Shown here piece by piece: positions 1-7,722 of a DNA stretch of 64,000 bases. The stretch covers positions 1 to 64,000 of the forward strand of contig NZ_JAQGKL010000015.1 in assembly GCF_028290105.1 (NCBI RefSeq), in the 5' to 3' direction. Every line of letters begins with the position of its first letter. Position 1 is the first letter of the stretch. This DNA is from Methylobacterium sp. Its GTDB lineage: Bacteria > Pseudomonadota > Alphaproteobacteria > Rhizobiales > Beijerinckiaceae. The notes under the pieces are model-generated. The model was given only the letters and a program-made list of their open reading frames with translations, searched no databases and was not told where the DNA came from. A program made the translations under genes and the position numbers.

Positions 1-247
1 GTTTGGCCTTCACGACCTCGGCCTGAGCGACTTCGGACTCGGCGACCTCGGCCTTATTGGCTTCGGCCTTCGAGGCTTTGGCCTTCGAACCCTTCACTTT
101 CGGGGCTTCGGCCTCAGGCGCGACGGCCGTCTCGCCGTTGTCCGGCGCGGAGGCCGGGACCTTCGGAGGCGCCTTGGCCTTCGAACGGGATTTCTTCGCA
201 GGCGCGTCCTCGGCCCCGCCCATCGTGTCGTCGGTCTTGTCGGTCAT
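1..247 (-). CDS. N-terminal part of a Lys/Ala/Glu-rich protein, possibly a pseudouridine synthase (truncated by window edge)
   Basis: Reading leftwards from an ATG at 247, the first 82 codons stay open to the window edge. The visible product begins MTDKTDDTMGGAEDAPAKKS and then becomes a low-complexity stretch rich in Ala, Lys, Glu, Pro and Val with repeating KAE/AEV units, typical of a disordered, charged extension. No catalytic domain is inside the window. In many Rhizobiales an RluB/RsuA-type 23S/16S rRNA pseudouridine synthase with a long charged N-terminal tail lies next to tadA, which is 0.5 kb away here; that synteny is the only basis for the suggested function. The reading frame is well supported, the product name is a guess. 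Confidence 0.5.
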   Translation of the reverse strand, partial: MTDKTDDTMGGAEDAPAKKSRSKAKAPPKVPASAPDNGETAVAPEAEAPKVKGSKAKASKAEANKAEVAESEVAQAEVVKAK

Positions 248-333
248 TCCAGCCCCATAACAGAGCCGGCGCCGTGTTGCGAGTGACCCCGCGCGCAAGG
301 GTCGCGGAGCGTCGCCGCAGGTCCCGGACACGC

Positions 334-359
334 GAAAAGGCGGCTCGCGCCGCCTTTTC
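334..359 (-). terminator. Perfect 11-bp hairpin between two convergent-side genes, terminator of the CsbD gene
   Basis: GAAAAGGCGGC at 334-344 and its exact reverse complement at 349-359 flank a four-base loop. On the minus strand the hairpin ends in a TTTT run and lies 41 bases past the CsbD stop codon. It is the only candidate intrinsic terminator in the 248-400 spacer and is symmetric, so it could act in both directions. Confidence 0.75.
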
Positions 360-400
360 CATCATTCTCGGAACCGTCCAGGGGCCGGAAGGCCGTCCGT

Positions 401-604
401 TCAGAGCTTGCTCTTGACCGTGTCGGCGGCGCTCTTGATGCCGTCCTTGGCGTCGCCAACGGTCTTCTGGGCTTCGCCCTTCAGCTCCTGCGCCTTGCCT
501 TCGGCCTTGAGCTTGTCGTTGTCCGTGGCGTTGCCGATGCCCTGCTTGACGTTGCCGACGGCCTCGTTGGCGAGACCCTTGATCTTGTCGGTGGTGCTGC
601 TCAT
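401..604 (-). CDS. CsbD family stress-response protein
   Basis: A 67-residue hydrophilic protein beginning [18 protein letters not shown], with the CsbD hallmarks: an N-terminal [14 protein letters not shown] segment, a central [21 protein letters not shown] repeat-like helix and a Lys-rich C-terminus. CsbD-like proteins are abundant, largely helical or disordered proteins induced by general stress; their biochemical role is unknown. The full length matches the family. A GAGGAG ribosome-binding site precedes the ATG, and an EcfG-type promoter lies about 65 bases upstream (670-694), which fits stress induction. A strong hairpin terminator follows. Function beyond stress association is not known. 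Confidence 0.92.
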   Translation of the reverse strand: MSSTTDKIKGLANEAVGNVKQGIGNATDNDKLKAEGKAQELKGEAQKTVGDAKDGIKSAADTVKSKL

Positions 605-669
605 CGTGCGCTCCTCGTCTTCGGTTTTGCGGCCGACTTAACGAATGATCGATCCGCGTCGGCCTTTCC

Positions 670-694
670 AACGGCCACGCCGCGAGGATGTTCC
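670..694 (-). promoter_or_regulatory. EcfG-type general stress response promoter (GGAAC-N16-CGTT) for the CsbD gene
   Basis: On the minus strand GGAAC (694-690) is followed after exactly 16 bases by CGTT (673-670). This matches the consensus known for the alphaproteobacterial sigma factor EcfG, controlled by PhyR and NepR. A start site near 663 would give a leader of about 60 bases before the CsbD ATG at 604. The spacer and both elements match without mismatch, and the downstream gene is a classical stress gene. Confidence 0.75.
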
Positions 695-763
695 GTGGAT
701 TAACATCTCGGAAACAAACCGCCTCGGTTTGTGCGTGGCGGCCGACGCGCTAGGGAATCGCGC

Positions 764-1252
764 ATGTCCGCATCGACGCCAATCCAGCATTCGTCACAGC
801 CCGAACCGATCGATCCCCTGAGCCTCGCCTTCGATGCGGCGCGCAGGGCGGCGGCAGAGGGCGAGGTGCCGGTCGGAGCGGCCATCGTGAAGGACGGAGC
901 CGTGATCGCGGTGGCGCACAATCGTCCGCTCGCCCTGCGCGATCCCACGGCGCACGCGGAGATCCTGGCGATCCGGGACGCCTGCCGGGCGCTGGACGAC
1001 GAGCGTCTCAGCGGATGCGATCTCTACGTCACCCTCGAACCCTGCGCGATGTGCGCGGGCGCGATTTCGTTCGCGCGCATCCGGCGCCTGTACTTTGCCG
1101 CGTCCGACCCCAAGGGCGGCGCCGTGGAGCACGGCCCGCGTCTGTTCAACCAGCCAACCTGCCATCATGCACCGGAGGTCTATGGCGGCTTCCGGGAAGC
1201 GGAAGCCGCCGGCCTGTTGCGCGCGTTCTTCGCCGAGCGCCGAGGCGCCTAG
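764..1252 (+). CDS. tadA: tRNA-specific adenosine deaminase TadA
   Basis: 162-residue cytidine/deoxycytidylate-deaminase-fold enzyme that converts A34 to inosine in the anticodon of tRNA-Arg(ACG), in the cytosol. Zinc ligands are visible: His64 in the HAE motif with catalytic Glu66, and Cys94/Cys97 in PCAMC. The region around YVTLEPCAMCAGAI and the following FAASDPKGGAVEHG is typical of TadA rather than of free-base deaminases. The ATG at 764 is preferred over an upstream in-frame start at 731 because the upstream residues (MRGGRRARES) are not conserved-looking and the length then fits the family. It is transcribed away from CsbD and converges on the small secreted protein that follows. Confidence 0.93.
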   Translation: MSASTPIQHSSQPEPIDPLSLAFDAARRAAAEGEVPVGAAIVKDGAVIAVAHNRPLALRDPTAHAEILAIRDACRALDDERLSGCDLYVTLEPCAMCAGAISFARIRRLYFAASDPKGGAVEHGPRLFNQPTCHHAPEVYGGFREAEAAGLLRAFFAERRGA

Positions 1253-1258
1253 CGCGGC

Positions 1259-1561
1259 TCAGCTTCCGCCGCCGCCACCCCCGCCGGTGTTGCCGATCGG
1301 CTTCTGGTTCTGCTCGGCGTTCCCGGACGCACCGGAATTGTTCGAGACGCTCGACGCTCCGGTCGCGCCGGGGGCCACGGTGCCGATGGAACCGGGGCCG
1401 CCATTGTCGACCCCGCCGGGCTTGACCACCGGCGCCCCGGTGACGCCGGGCTGCGTCATGCGCGGCGGGCCGGGCTGCCGGATTTCGGCCGGGGCGTTGC
1501 CCTGGGCCAGCGCCGTGGCGGTGCAGGCCAGGATGAGCGCGAGCGCGGTGGTGATCCGCAT
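1259..1561 (-). CDS. Small secreted Gly/Pro/Asn-rich protein
   Basis: 100-residue protein with a clear Sec signal peptide: MRITTALALILACTATALAQ, with a likely cut after Ala-Leu-Ala. The mature part is low-complexity, rich in Pro, Gly, Asn, Val and Ser, and ends in a run of seven glycines before the last serine. No catalytic motif is visible. The start at 1561 is chosen because it places the signal peptide at the N-terminus; a longer open frame upstream to 1633 would bury it. It resembles in layout two other genes in this window (18541 and 41528), which share the signal-peptide plus Gly/Pro/Ser-rich tail architecture. The stop codon lies only 6 bases from the tadA stop (convergent). Function unknown. 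Confidence 0.7.
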   Translation of the reverse strand: MRITTALALILACTATALAQGNAPAEIRQPGPPRMTQPGVTGAPVVKPGGVDNGGPGSIGTVAPGATGASSVSNNSGASGNAEQNQKPIGNTGGGGGGGS

Positions 1562-1663
1562 GACGTCGTCTCCGTGGTGAGAGCCTGAATGCATCAGCGC
1601 AAAACCAACATGTGCGGGCGCCGCTGGTTTCACGCGTTGCCGGCTTTGAGGTGGAGGCCCGCG

Positions 1664-3151
1664 TCAGGCCGAGGCCAGGGGTTTCGACACGTCCTCCAGC
1701 GACTTGCCCTCGGCCGCCGTCCCGAACACGCCACCGACCACGGCCGCGACCGCCATCAGCGCCGCGCCGACGAGGTAGCCGATCAGCACGTTGTCGCGGG
1801 AGCCGGTCTCCACCAGGGCACCGAAGAGGAGCGGGCCGGAGACGCCGCCGATGCCGGTACCGAGGGCGTAGAACACCGCGATGGCCAGCGCCCGGATCTC
1901 GAGCGGAAAGGTCTCCGCCACCGTCAGGTAGGCGGCGCTCGCGGCCGCCGAGGCGAAGAAGAACACCACCATCCAGGCCGCCGTCTGGCCAACGGGGCCG
2001 AAGACGTCGATCTTGAACAGGTAGCCGGTGACGGTGAGCAGGATCGCCGAGATGCCGTAGGTGAAGGCGATCATCGGCCGGCGCCCGACCGTATCGAAGA
2101 GGCGCCCCAGGAGCAGGGGACCGAGGAACGAACCGAGCGCGAAGGGCAGCAGGTACCAGCCGACATGGTCGCCGGGCACGTTGTAGAAGCGCTGCAGCAC
2201 CAGGGCGTAGGTGAAGAACAGGGCGTTGTAGAAGAACGCCTGCGCGATCATGAGGGCGAGGCCCACGAAGGTCTGGCGCCGGTGTCCGACCAGCATGGTG
2301 CCGAACACCTCCTTGAGGGGCGTGTGGCTGCGGGTCCGCAGCTTCATGCGCTTGGCCGCGTCCACGGGCGGCAGAGTGTGGCCCTCGTCGGTGAAGCGCT
2401 TCTCGATGCCGCTGACGACCCGGTCGGCCTCGGCGACGTAGCCGTGGGTGGCGAGCCAGCGCGGGCTCTCGGGAATCCAGGTCCTCAGCAGCAGGATGAC
2501 GAGGCCGATGCCGCCGCCGACGAAGAAGGCGATGCGCCAGCCCCAGGCCGGGTCGATCATGCCCGGGCGTAGGACGGCGATGGAGAGGAACGAGCCGAGC
2601 GCCGCCCCGATCCAGAACGAGCCGTTGATGACGAGGTCGGTCCAGCCGCGCACCCGGGCGGGGACGAGTTCCTGGATCGTCGAGTTGATGGCGGTGTACT
2701 CGCCGCCGATGCCCGCACCGGTGAGGAAGCGGAAGATGCAGAAGCTGTAGATGTTCCAGGAGAGCCCGGTGGCGGCGGTGGCCGCGAGATAGAGCGCCAG
2801 GGTGATGAAGAAGAGCTTCTTGCGGCCGATGCGGTCGGTGAGCCAGCCGAAGCCCAGCGCGCCCACCACGGCACCGACGAGATAGGAACTCGCCGCCAGT
2901 CCGATGTCGAACTCCGTGAAGCTCATGGGCTCGGCCCGCAGCGCCCCGACGAGGGAGCCGGCCAAAGTCACCTCCAGGCCGTCGAGCACCCAGGTGATGC
3001 CGAGCGCCACGATGACGAGGACGTGGAAGCGCCCCCAGGGCAGGCGGTCGAGCCGGGCCGCGATGTCGGTCTCGATCACCGTACCCATCGGCACCCGCTC
3101 CGGCGTGGCTCCCGCCGCCGCGCCGCCATTCGCCAAGGCCCTGGTTGCCAT
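1664..3151 (-). CDS. MFS transporter, sugar-porter/metabolite:H+ symporter type
   Basis: 495 residues with about 12 predicted membrane segments. The MFS signature between TM2 and TM3 is visible as GWLTDRIGRKK, and its pseudo-repeat in the second half as GRLFDTVGRRP; the motif PESPRWL after TM6 is characteristic of the sugar-porter/aromatic-acid branch. The substrate cannot be told from sequence. The start at 3151 (MATRALANGG) is preferred over 3202, because the upstream extension MRGIANNCRVARLTRIS looks non-coding. The N-terminus has a hydrophilic tail of about 45 residues before TM1. It is a single transcription unit facing away from the 3282 gene. Confidence 0.88.
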   Translation of the reverse strand: MATRALANGGAAAGATPERVPMGTVIETDIAARLDRLPWGRFHVLVIVALGITWVLDGLEVTLAGSLVGALRAEPMSFTEFDIGLAASSYLVGAVVGALGFGWLTDRIGRKKLFFITLALYLAATAATGLSWNIYSFCIFRFLTGAGIGGEYTAINSTIQELVPARVRGWTDLVINGSFWIGAALGSFLSIAVLRPGMIDPAWGWRIAFFVGGGIGLVILLLRTWIPESPRWLATHGYVAEADRVVSGIEKRFTDEGHTLPPVDAAKRMKLRTRSHTPLKEVFGTMLVGHRRQTFVGLALMIAQAFFYNALFFTYALVLQRFYNVPGDHVGWYLLPFALGSFLGPLLLGRLFDTVGRRPMIAFTYGISAILLTVTGYLFKIDVFGPVGQTAAWMVVFFFASAAASAAYLTVAETFPLEIRALAIAVFYALGTGIGGVSGPLLFGALVETGSRDNVLIGYLVGAALMAVAAVVGGVFGTAAEGKSLEDVSKPLASA

Positions 3152-3281
3152 CGAAATCCTCGTTAACCGTGCCACGCGACAGTTGTTGGCAATCCCGCGC
3201 ACGCGCCGGGGGTTCCGCCAAGCTTTGCCCGTCGGTTAAGCGATCTGCGCTCGACTGCGCGTTCGATTGCCGGACGCCGCG

Positions 3282-3605
3282 ATGCCACGCCTCACCGTTT
3301 CCCAACCCTCCCTCGCCCGCGCCCTCGCGGTGAGCGTCGGCACCTCGGCCCTGCTCACCTGCACGGTCCTGGGGCTCCTGCAGGTACCGGCCCTCATCGG
3401 CGCGATCCGGGATCTGGTGCCCGAGGCCGAGGCGCGGACCGCGTCGAGCGGACACGGTCACGACCCCTGGCGCCTGCGCCCGAGCGATATCGGGACGACG
3501 GGCTCGATCCATCCGCCGGAGGCGCGGGTCACGTCAGGGGTCGAGATCCCGGACGAGCGGCGCATGGTCCGGGTGGTCTATCCCGGGCTGACCACCCAGC
3601 GCTGA
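3282..3605 (+). CDS. Hypothetical single-span membrane protein
   Basis: 107-residue protein of unknown function starting MPRLTVSQPSLARAL. One hydrophobic segment (about residues 14-36, ending in VPALIGAIRDLVP) is followed by a hydrophilic, His/Gly/Pro-containing tail ending YPGLTTQR. The tail contains DIGTTGSIHPPEAR, which looks like an exported segment. A TTG start at 3267 is possible but adds only five residues. It lies between a divergent MFS gene and a convergent ABC permease gene, with its stop only a few bases from that of the permease. No family recognised. Confidence 0.55.
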   Translation: MPRLTVSQPSLARALAVSVGTSALLTCTVLGLLQVPALIGAIRDLVPEAEARTASSGHGHDPWRLRPSDIGTTGSIHPPEARVTSGVEIPDERRMVRVVYPGLTTQR

Positions 3606-3608
3606 GCC

Positions 3609-4691
3609 TCAGCGCGCCTCCGACAGGCGCGGGTCGAGGGCATCGGCGAGGCCGTCGCCCAGGAGGTTGAGCGCCACCAGGGTCGCCACCAGGAAGCCCG
3701 CCGGGGCGGCGAGCATCCAGGGAGCCGATTCGATGGCGCGCGAGCCCTCCGCGATCAGTGCCCCCCAGCTCGTCGCCGGTTCCTGCACGCCGAGGCCGAG
3801 GAAGGACAGGAAGCTCTCGAGGAGGATGACCTTCGGCACCAGCAGGGTCGCCGCCACGGTGACGGGGCCGAGCGTGTTGGGCAGGATGTGCCGCCGCAGG
3901 ATCGCGAAGGTCGAGAGGCCGAGCGCTTCCGCCGCGCGCACGAAGTCGCGGTGGCGCAGAGACAGGGTCTGCGCCCGGACGATGCGGGCCATGTCGAGCC
4001 ATTCGACCGCCCCGATGGCCACCAGGATCAGCCCGATCCCGGCGCGGAAGAACACCAGCAGCATGATGACGAAGAACACGAAGGGCAGGGCGTAGAGGAC
4101 GTCGACCACGCGCATCATCACCGCGTCCACCCGCCCGCCGAGATAGCCGGCGAGCGCCCCGTAGAGCATCCCGATCAGCAGGGAGACGCCGGTGGCGACG
4201 AGGCCGATGAGGAGGGAGACGCGGCCCGCCACGAGGCTGCGGCTGAGGAGGTCGCGCCCGAGAACATCGGTGCCGAGGGGAAAATACAGCTGGCGTATAG
4301 GCGCCTCGACCACGAGGCGCCGCCCCCCGGCCTCGCGCGCCACGATCGTGGCGGCGCCGAACAGGTCGGAGCGGGGCAGGTAGCTCAGGCTACGTTCGTT
4401 GATCGGCTGGGCGGCCGTGAGCACGAGGTGCAGGGTCGAACCCTCGGCCCGAACGGAGTCCGGTGTCACCCGCATGCGGAAGGCGAGCCGCTCGATCGCC
4501 GGTCCGATCGCCTCGGGGCGGGGGTGGGGCGCCAGCGACGGGGCCGTGCGCACGAGATCAGGATAGATCCGCGTCGGATCGTGGCCCGTGAGGAAGGGTC
4601 CGACGAGGCAGGCCAGGGTGATCGCCGCGAGCACGGACAGTGCCGCGAGGGCCATACGGTTGCGGGCGAGGCGAAGGAGCGCGCGCCTCAC
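3609..4691 (-). CDS. Oligopeptide/dipeptide ABC transporter permease, OppC/DppC family
   Basis: 360-residue inner-membrane permease. After TM1 (about 15-35, ending in LVGPFLTGHDPT) comes a region of roughly 100 residues before the permease core, then LGTDVLGRDLLSRSL, the typical OppC entry motif, and five more membrane segments. The EAA-like cytoplasmic loop is seen as EALGLSTFAILRRHILPN. The final SFLGLGVQEPATSWGALIAEG is diagnostic for OppC/DppC. It overlaps the oppB-type gene by four bases (ATGA), so the two are translationally coupled. The insertion after TM1 makes it about 60 residues longer than a classical OppC. No ATPase gene follows; the next gene is on the other strand. Confidence 0.9.
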   Translation of the reverse strand: MRRALLRLARNRMALAALSVLAAITLACLVGPFLTGHDPTRIYPDLVRTAPSLAPHPRPEAIGPAIERLAFRMRVTPDSVRAEGSTLHLVLTAAQPINERSLSYLPRSDLFGAATIVAREAGGRRLVVEAPIRQLYFPLGTDVLGRDLLSRSLVAGRVSLLIGLVATGVSLLIGMLYGALAGYLGGRVDAVMMRVVDVLYALPFVFFVIMLLVFFRAGIGLILVAIGAVEWLDMARIVRAQTLSLRHRDFVRAAEALGLSTFAILRRHILPNTLGPVTVAATLLVPKVILLESFLSFLGLGVQEPATSWGALIAEGSRAIESAPWMLAAPAGFLVATLVALNLLGDGLADALDPRLSEAR

Positions 4692-5611
4692 CGCGCCGCC
4701 CGCAGGCGCGGGTCGAGGAGCCCCGAGAGGAGGTCGGCCACGATGTTGAGGGCGATCACGAACAGCGCCACGAGGATCACCGTGCCCATGACCAGTGTGT
4801 AGTCGCGGTTCAGCGCGCCATCGACGAAGTAGCGGCCGATGCCGGGCAGGCCGAAGATGGTCTCGACGACGACCGACCCCGTGAGGAGGGCGGCAGCGGT
4901 GGGCCCGAGGATCGCGACCACGGGCAGCAGCGCGGCCCGCAGGGCGTGCCGGGCGATCCGGTGGGGCGGCAGGCCCATGGCGCGCTGAGTGCGGATGGGT
5001 TGAGCGGCGAGCACCTCCGCCAGCGCGGCGCGGGTGAGCCGCGCGAGCGCCCCGACCTGGGGCAGGGCGAGGGTGACGACGGGGAGCACCAGATGGGCGG
5101 GCGCGCCGCCCTCCCAGCTTCCCACGGGCAGCCAGCGCAGGCTCAAGCCGAACACGATCTGCAGCAGCGGCGCCACCACGAAGGTCGGCACCGCCAGGGT
5201 GAGACCCGCCGTGACACCGACGAGGCGGTCGACGGCACCACCCCGCCGGAAGGCCGCCAGCGCACCGAGGCCGATGCCGAGCACCAGGGCCAGTCCGAGC
5301 GCGAGGGCGCCCAGCGTCATCGACACGGGCAGGCCGCGCGCGAACAGCTCGGCGACGGTGAGGTCGCGAAACGAGAAGGACGGCCCGAAATCGCCGGTGA
5401 GCAGCGCGCCGAGATAGCGGGCGTATTGCACGGGGAGCGGCTGATCGAGACCGTAGACCCGGGCGAGGTTGGCCATCGCGGCCGGGGGCAGGGGCCGTTC
5501 CAGATCGAAGGGGCCGCCGGGCGCGAGGCGGATGAGGAAGAAGCTCAGCGTCACCACGGCGAACAGGGTGGGGACCGCCTGCAGCAGGCGGCGCGTCACG
5601 AAGCGGATCAC
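4688..5611 (-). CDS. Oligopeptide/dipeptide ABC transporter permease, OppB/DppB family
   Basis: 307-residue permease starting with GTG (MIRFVTRRLLQAVPTLF), the standard OppB opening with a long first membrane helix and the RLAPGGPFD motif behind it. The periplasmic part contains YGLDQPLPVQYARYL and GDFGPSFSFRD, both typical of OppB. The EAA loop appears as RTQRAMGLPPHRIARHALRAA, and the end as VVETIFGLPGIGRYFVDGAL followed by LDPRLRAAR. The start overlaps the stop of the binding-protein gene (GTGA), and its own stop overlaps the oppC start. It forms the membrane channel together with the downstream OppC-like subunit. Confidence 0.9.
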   Translation of the reverse strand: MIRFVTRRLLQAVPTLFAVVTLSFFLIRLAPGGPFDLERPLPPAAMANLARVYGLDQPLPVQYARYLGALLTGDFGPSFSFRDLTVAELFARGLPVSMTLGALALGLALVLGIGLGALAAFRRGGAVDRLVGVTAGLTLAVPTFVVAPLLQIVFGLSLRWLPVGSWEGGAPAHLVLPVVTLALPQVGALARLTRAALAEVLAAQPIRTQRAMGLPPHRIARHALRAALLPVVAILGPTAAALLTGSVVVETIFGLPGIGRYFVDGALNRDYTLVMGTVILVALFVIALNIVADLLSGLLDPRLRAAR

Positions 5612-7209
5612 GCGGTCAGCCTGAGGAAGCGCGTCGGCGCGGCGTTGCGCAGGTTCGGGTGGTAGCCGGTCAGACGCGGGGCGATCAGGGCCTTCGAGCG
5701 GGTGTGCATCACCGGAATCCAGGGCAGGTCGGTGACGATGATGCGCTCGGCCGCGAACAGGAGATCGGCGCGCCGGGCGAGGTCGCGCTCGGCGGCGGCC
5801 TGGCGCATCAGGGCATCGTAGGCCGGGTCGCTGAAGCGGCCGGGGTTGAGCCCGTCGTTGCCGGTCTCCAGCAGGAACAGGAAGTTCTGCGGGTCGGAAT
5901 AGTCGGCGATCCAGGACATGCGGGCCACATCGAAACTTCCGCCGTCGCGCAGGTACGCGAAGTGGGTCTTGGCGTCGGTGTAGACGAAGCGGGTCTCGAC
6001 GCCGATGCCGCGCCACATGTCGGCGATGGCGAGCGCGGTGTTGCGGTTGTTGTCGCTGGCGTTGAAGCGGTATTCGAGGCGCAAGGGGCGCCTGCCTTCG
6101 CCGAACCCGGCTGCGGCCAGCAGCGCGCGGGCCTCGTCCTCGCGGTCGATCGGCAGCGCGTCGCGCCCCGGCAGCTCCGGCGGCGTGCGGTAATTGTCGA
6201 GGCCGGGCGGGCAGAGCGAATAGGCGGGGTCCATGGTCTCGCCCCAGAGCTTCTGCGCCAGGAACTCCCGGTCGATCACGAGGGAGAGGGCACGGCGCAC
6301 CCGGACATCGTCGAACGGCGCCTTTCGGGTGTTCAGCGCCAGCGCGTAGAGGCCGAGGGACGGCCCGAGCACGACCTGATCGGGGAAGCGCGCCTTGAGG
6401 GAGGCGATCTGGTCGCCCGGCAGGTCGGCCAGCGAGTCGATCTCGCCGGCCGCGTAGCGACGGACCGCGCTCGACAGGTCCGGCGTCGGCAGGAAGGCGA
6501 CTTGCGGGATCGTCACGTCCCCGGCCGCGTGGAAATGCGGGTTGCGCACGAGCGTGATGCGGTCGTTCGGCACCACGTCCCGCAACCGGTAGGGACCGTT
6601 CGTGACGCTGTTGCCCGGACGCGCGAAGGCGTCGCCGAAGCGTGCGACGGAGGCCGGGTGGACCGGCAGGGCGGTCTGATGCGTCAGCAATTCGAGGAAG
6701 TAGGGGGTCGGCTGCTCCAGGGTCAGCACGAGGCGGCGGAGTTCGGGCGCCGCGACGCCGAGGGCTTCGGCCGGCAGCGCACCCTGGTTCACCGCGCGGG
6801 CGTTCCTCAGCGGAAACAGCACCTCGGCGTATTTCGCCGCCGTCGCGGGGCTGAGGATGCGCCGGAGGGCGAAGACGAAGTCGCCGGCCAGTACGGGATC
6901 GCCGTTCGACCAGCGCCCGGTCTCGCGCAGCGCGAAATCGTAGGTCAGGCCGTCGTCGGAGATCGTCCAGTGGGTCGCCGCCCCCGGAATCATGGCGCCG
7001 CGGTTGTCGTAGGTCAGCAGCCCCTCGTAGAGATCGCGCAGGATGTGCGCCTCGGCGACCGTCGAGGATTTGTGCGGATCGAGCGTCTCGGGGTCCGCGT
7101 CGTTCCCGCGCCGGTAGAGATCGGTGGGCGCGGCCGACGCCGTGCCCGCACGACCCGCTGCCAGGAGCGCCGCACCGCCGACCAGCCATTGCCGTCGATG
7201 CGGGCGCAT
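5608..7209 (-). CDS. Peptide ABC transporter substrate-binding protein (SBP family 5, OppA-like)
   Basis: 533-residue periplasmic binding protein. The N-terminus has a twin-arginine-like signal (HRRQWLVGGAALLAAG, cleavage after ASA). The mature sequence shows family-5 landmarks: DPETLDPHKSST near the start, RDLYEGLLTYD, WSNGDPVLAGDFVFALRRI, and NGPYRLRDVVPNDRITLVRN, then ALNTRKAPFDDVRVRRALS, the signature of OppA/DppA proteins. It would capture oligopeptides or similar solutes for the OppB/OppC pair encoded immediately downstream. The stop overlaps the oppB-type start by four bases. Ligand is unknown; the signature DYSDPQNFLFLLE near the C-terminus is typical of murein-peptide/oligopeptide binders. 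Confidence 0.9.
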   Translation of the reverse strand: MRPHRRQWLVGGAALLAAGRAGTASAAPTDLYRRGNDADPETLDPHKSSTVAEAHILRDLYEGLLTYDNRGAMIPGAATHWTISDDGLTYDFALRETGRWSNGDPVLAGDFVFALRRILSPATAAKYAEVLFPLRNARAVNQGALPAEALGVAAPELRRLVLTLEQPTPYFLELLTHQTALPVHPASVARFGDAFARPGNSVTNGPYRLRDVVPNDRITLVRNPHFHAAGDVTIPQVAFLPTPDLSSAVRRYAAGEIDSLADLPGDQIASLKARFPDQVVLGPSLGLYALALNTRKAPFDDVRVRRALSLVIDREFLAQKLWGETMDPAYSLCPPGLDNYRTPPELPGRDALPIDREDEARALLAAAGFGEGRRPLRLEYRFNASDNNRNTALAIADMWRGIGVETRFVYTDAKTHFAYLRDGGSFDVARMSWIADYSDPQNFLFLLETGNDGLNPGRFSDPAYDALMRQAAAERDLARRADLLFAAERIIVTDLPWIPVMHTRSKALIAPRLTGYHPNLRNAAPTRFLRLTA

Positions 7210-7217
7210 CGTCCCGC

Positions 7218-7652
7218 TCAGGCGCCGGTCTGCGGGGTCAACCCCGCCGCCTCGATGCCCGCCAGCGCGCAGAGTTCGTCGTTGTCGGAGGTGTCGCCCG
7301 AGATGCCGACGGCGCCGATCACCGCGTCGCCCTGGCGGATGAGGACGCCGCCCGGCACCGGCACCAGGGCGGCGGGGCCGACGAGGTGGCTGACGGCGGC
7401 GAGGAAGTAGGCCTGCTCCTCGGCGCGCTTGTGGATGGCGCGCCCGCCGATGCCGAGGGCGAGGCAGCCGTTGGCCTTGCCCATGGCGACTTCGGCCCGG
7501 CGCAGGGAGGTGCCATCCTCGGCCGCCATGGCCTTCAGGGCGCCGCGCGCGTCGTAGACCACCACCGCCAGGGGCTTGAGGTTGTGCGCGCGGGCGGTCT
7601 CCAGGGCGGTGGCGAGGATGGTCTGCGCGGCGGCGAGGCTGAGGTCGGACAT
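7218..7652 (-). CDS. GlcG/HbpS-like heme-degrading domain protein (DUF336)
   Basis: 144-residue protein of the GlcG/HbpS (PF03928) fold. Family hallmarks are visible: SLAAAQTILATALETARAHN at the N-terminus, PLAVVVYDARGALKAMAAEDG, and the conserved glycine-rich end PVPGGVLIRQGDAVIGAVGISG. Members bind heme or are accessory to glycolate oxidase or small-molecule uptake; enzymatic roles vary. Only eight bases separate its stop from the start of the peptide-binding protein, so it is likely the first gene of that four-gene unit. This association suggests a ligand-related accessory role, but that is inference. Confidence 0.88.
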   Translation of the reverse strand: MSDLSLAAAQTILATALETARAHNLKPLAVVVYDARGALKAMAAEDGTSLRRAEVAMGKANGCLALGIGGRAIHKRAEEQAYFLAAVSHLVGPAALVPVPGGVLIRQGDAVIGAVGISGDTSDNDELCALAGIEAAGLTPQTGA

Positions 7653-7722
7653 CGGGGCTCCGGGTTTTCTTCGAGCGGGCGTGCCCCTCGACTAACCCGG
7701 CGGCGCGCGAGCGACCAGGGGC

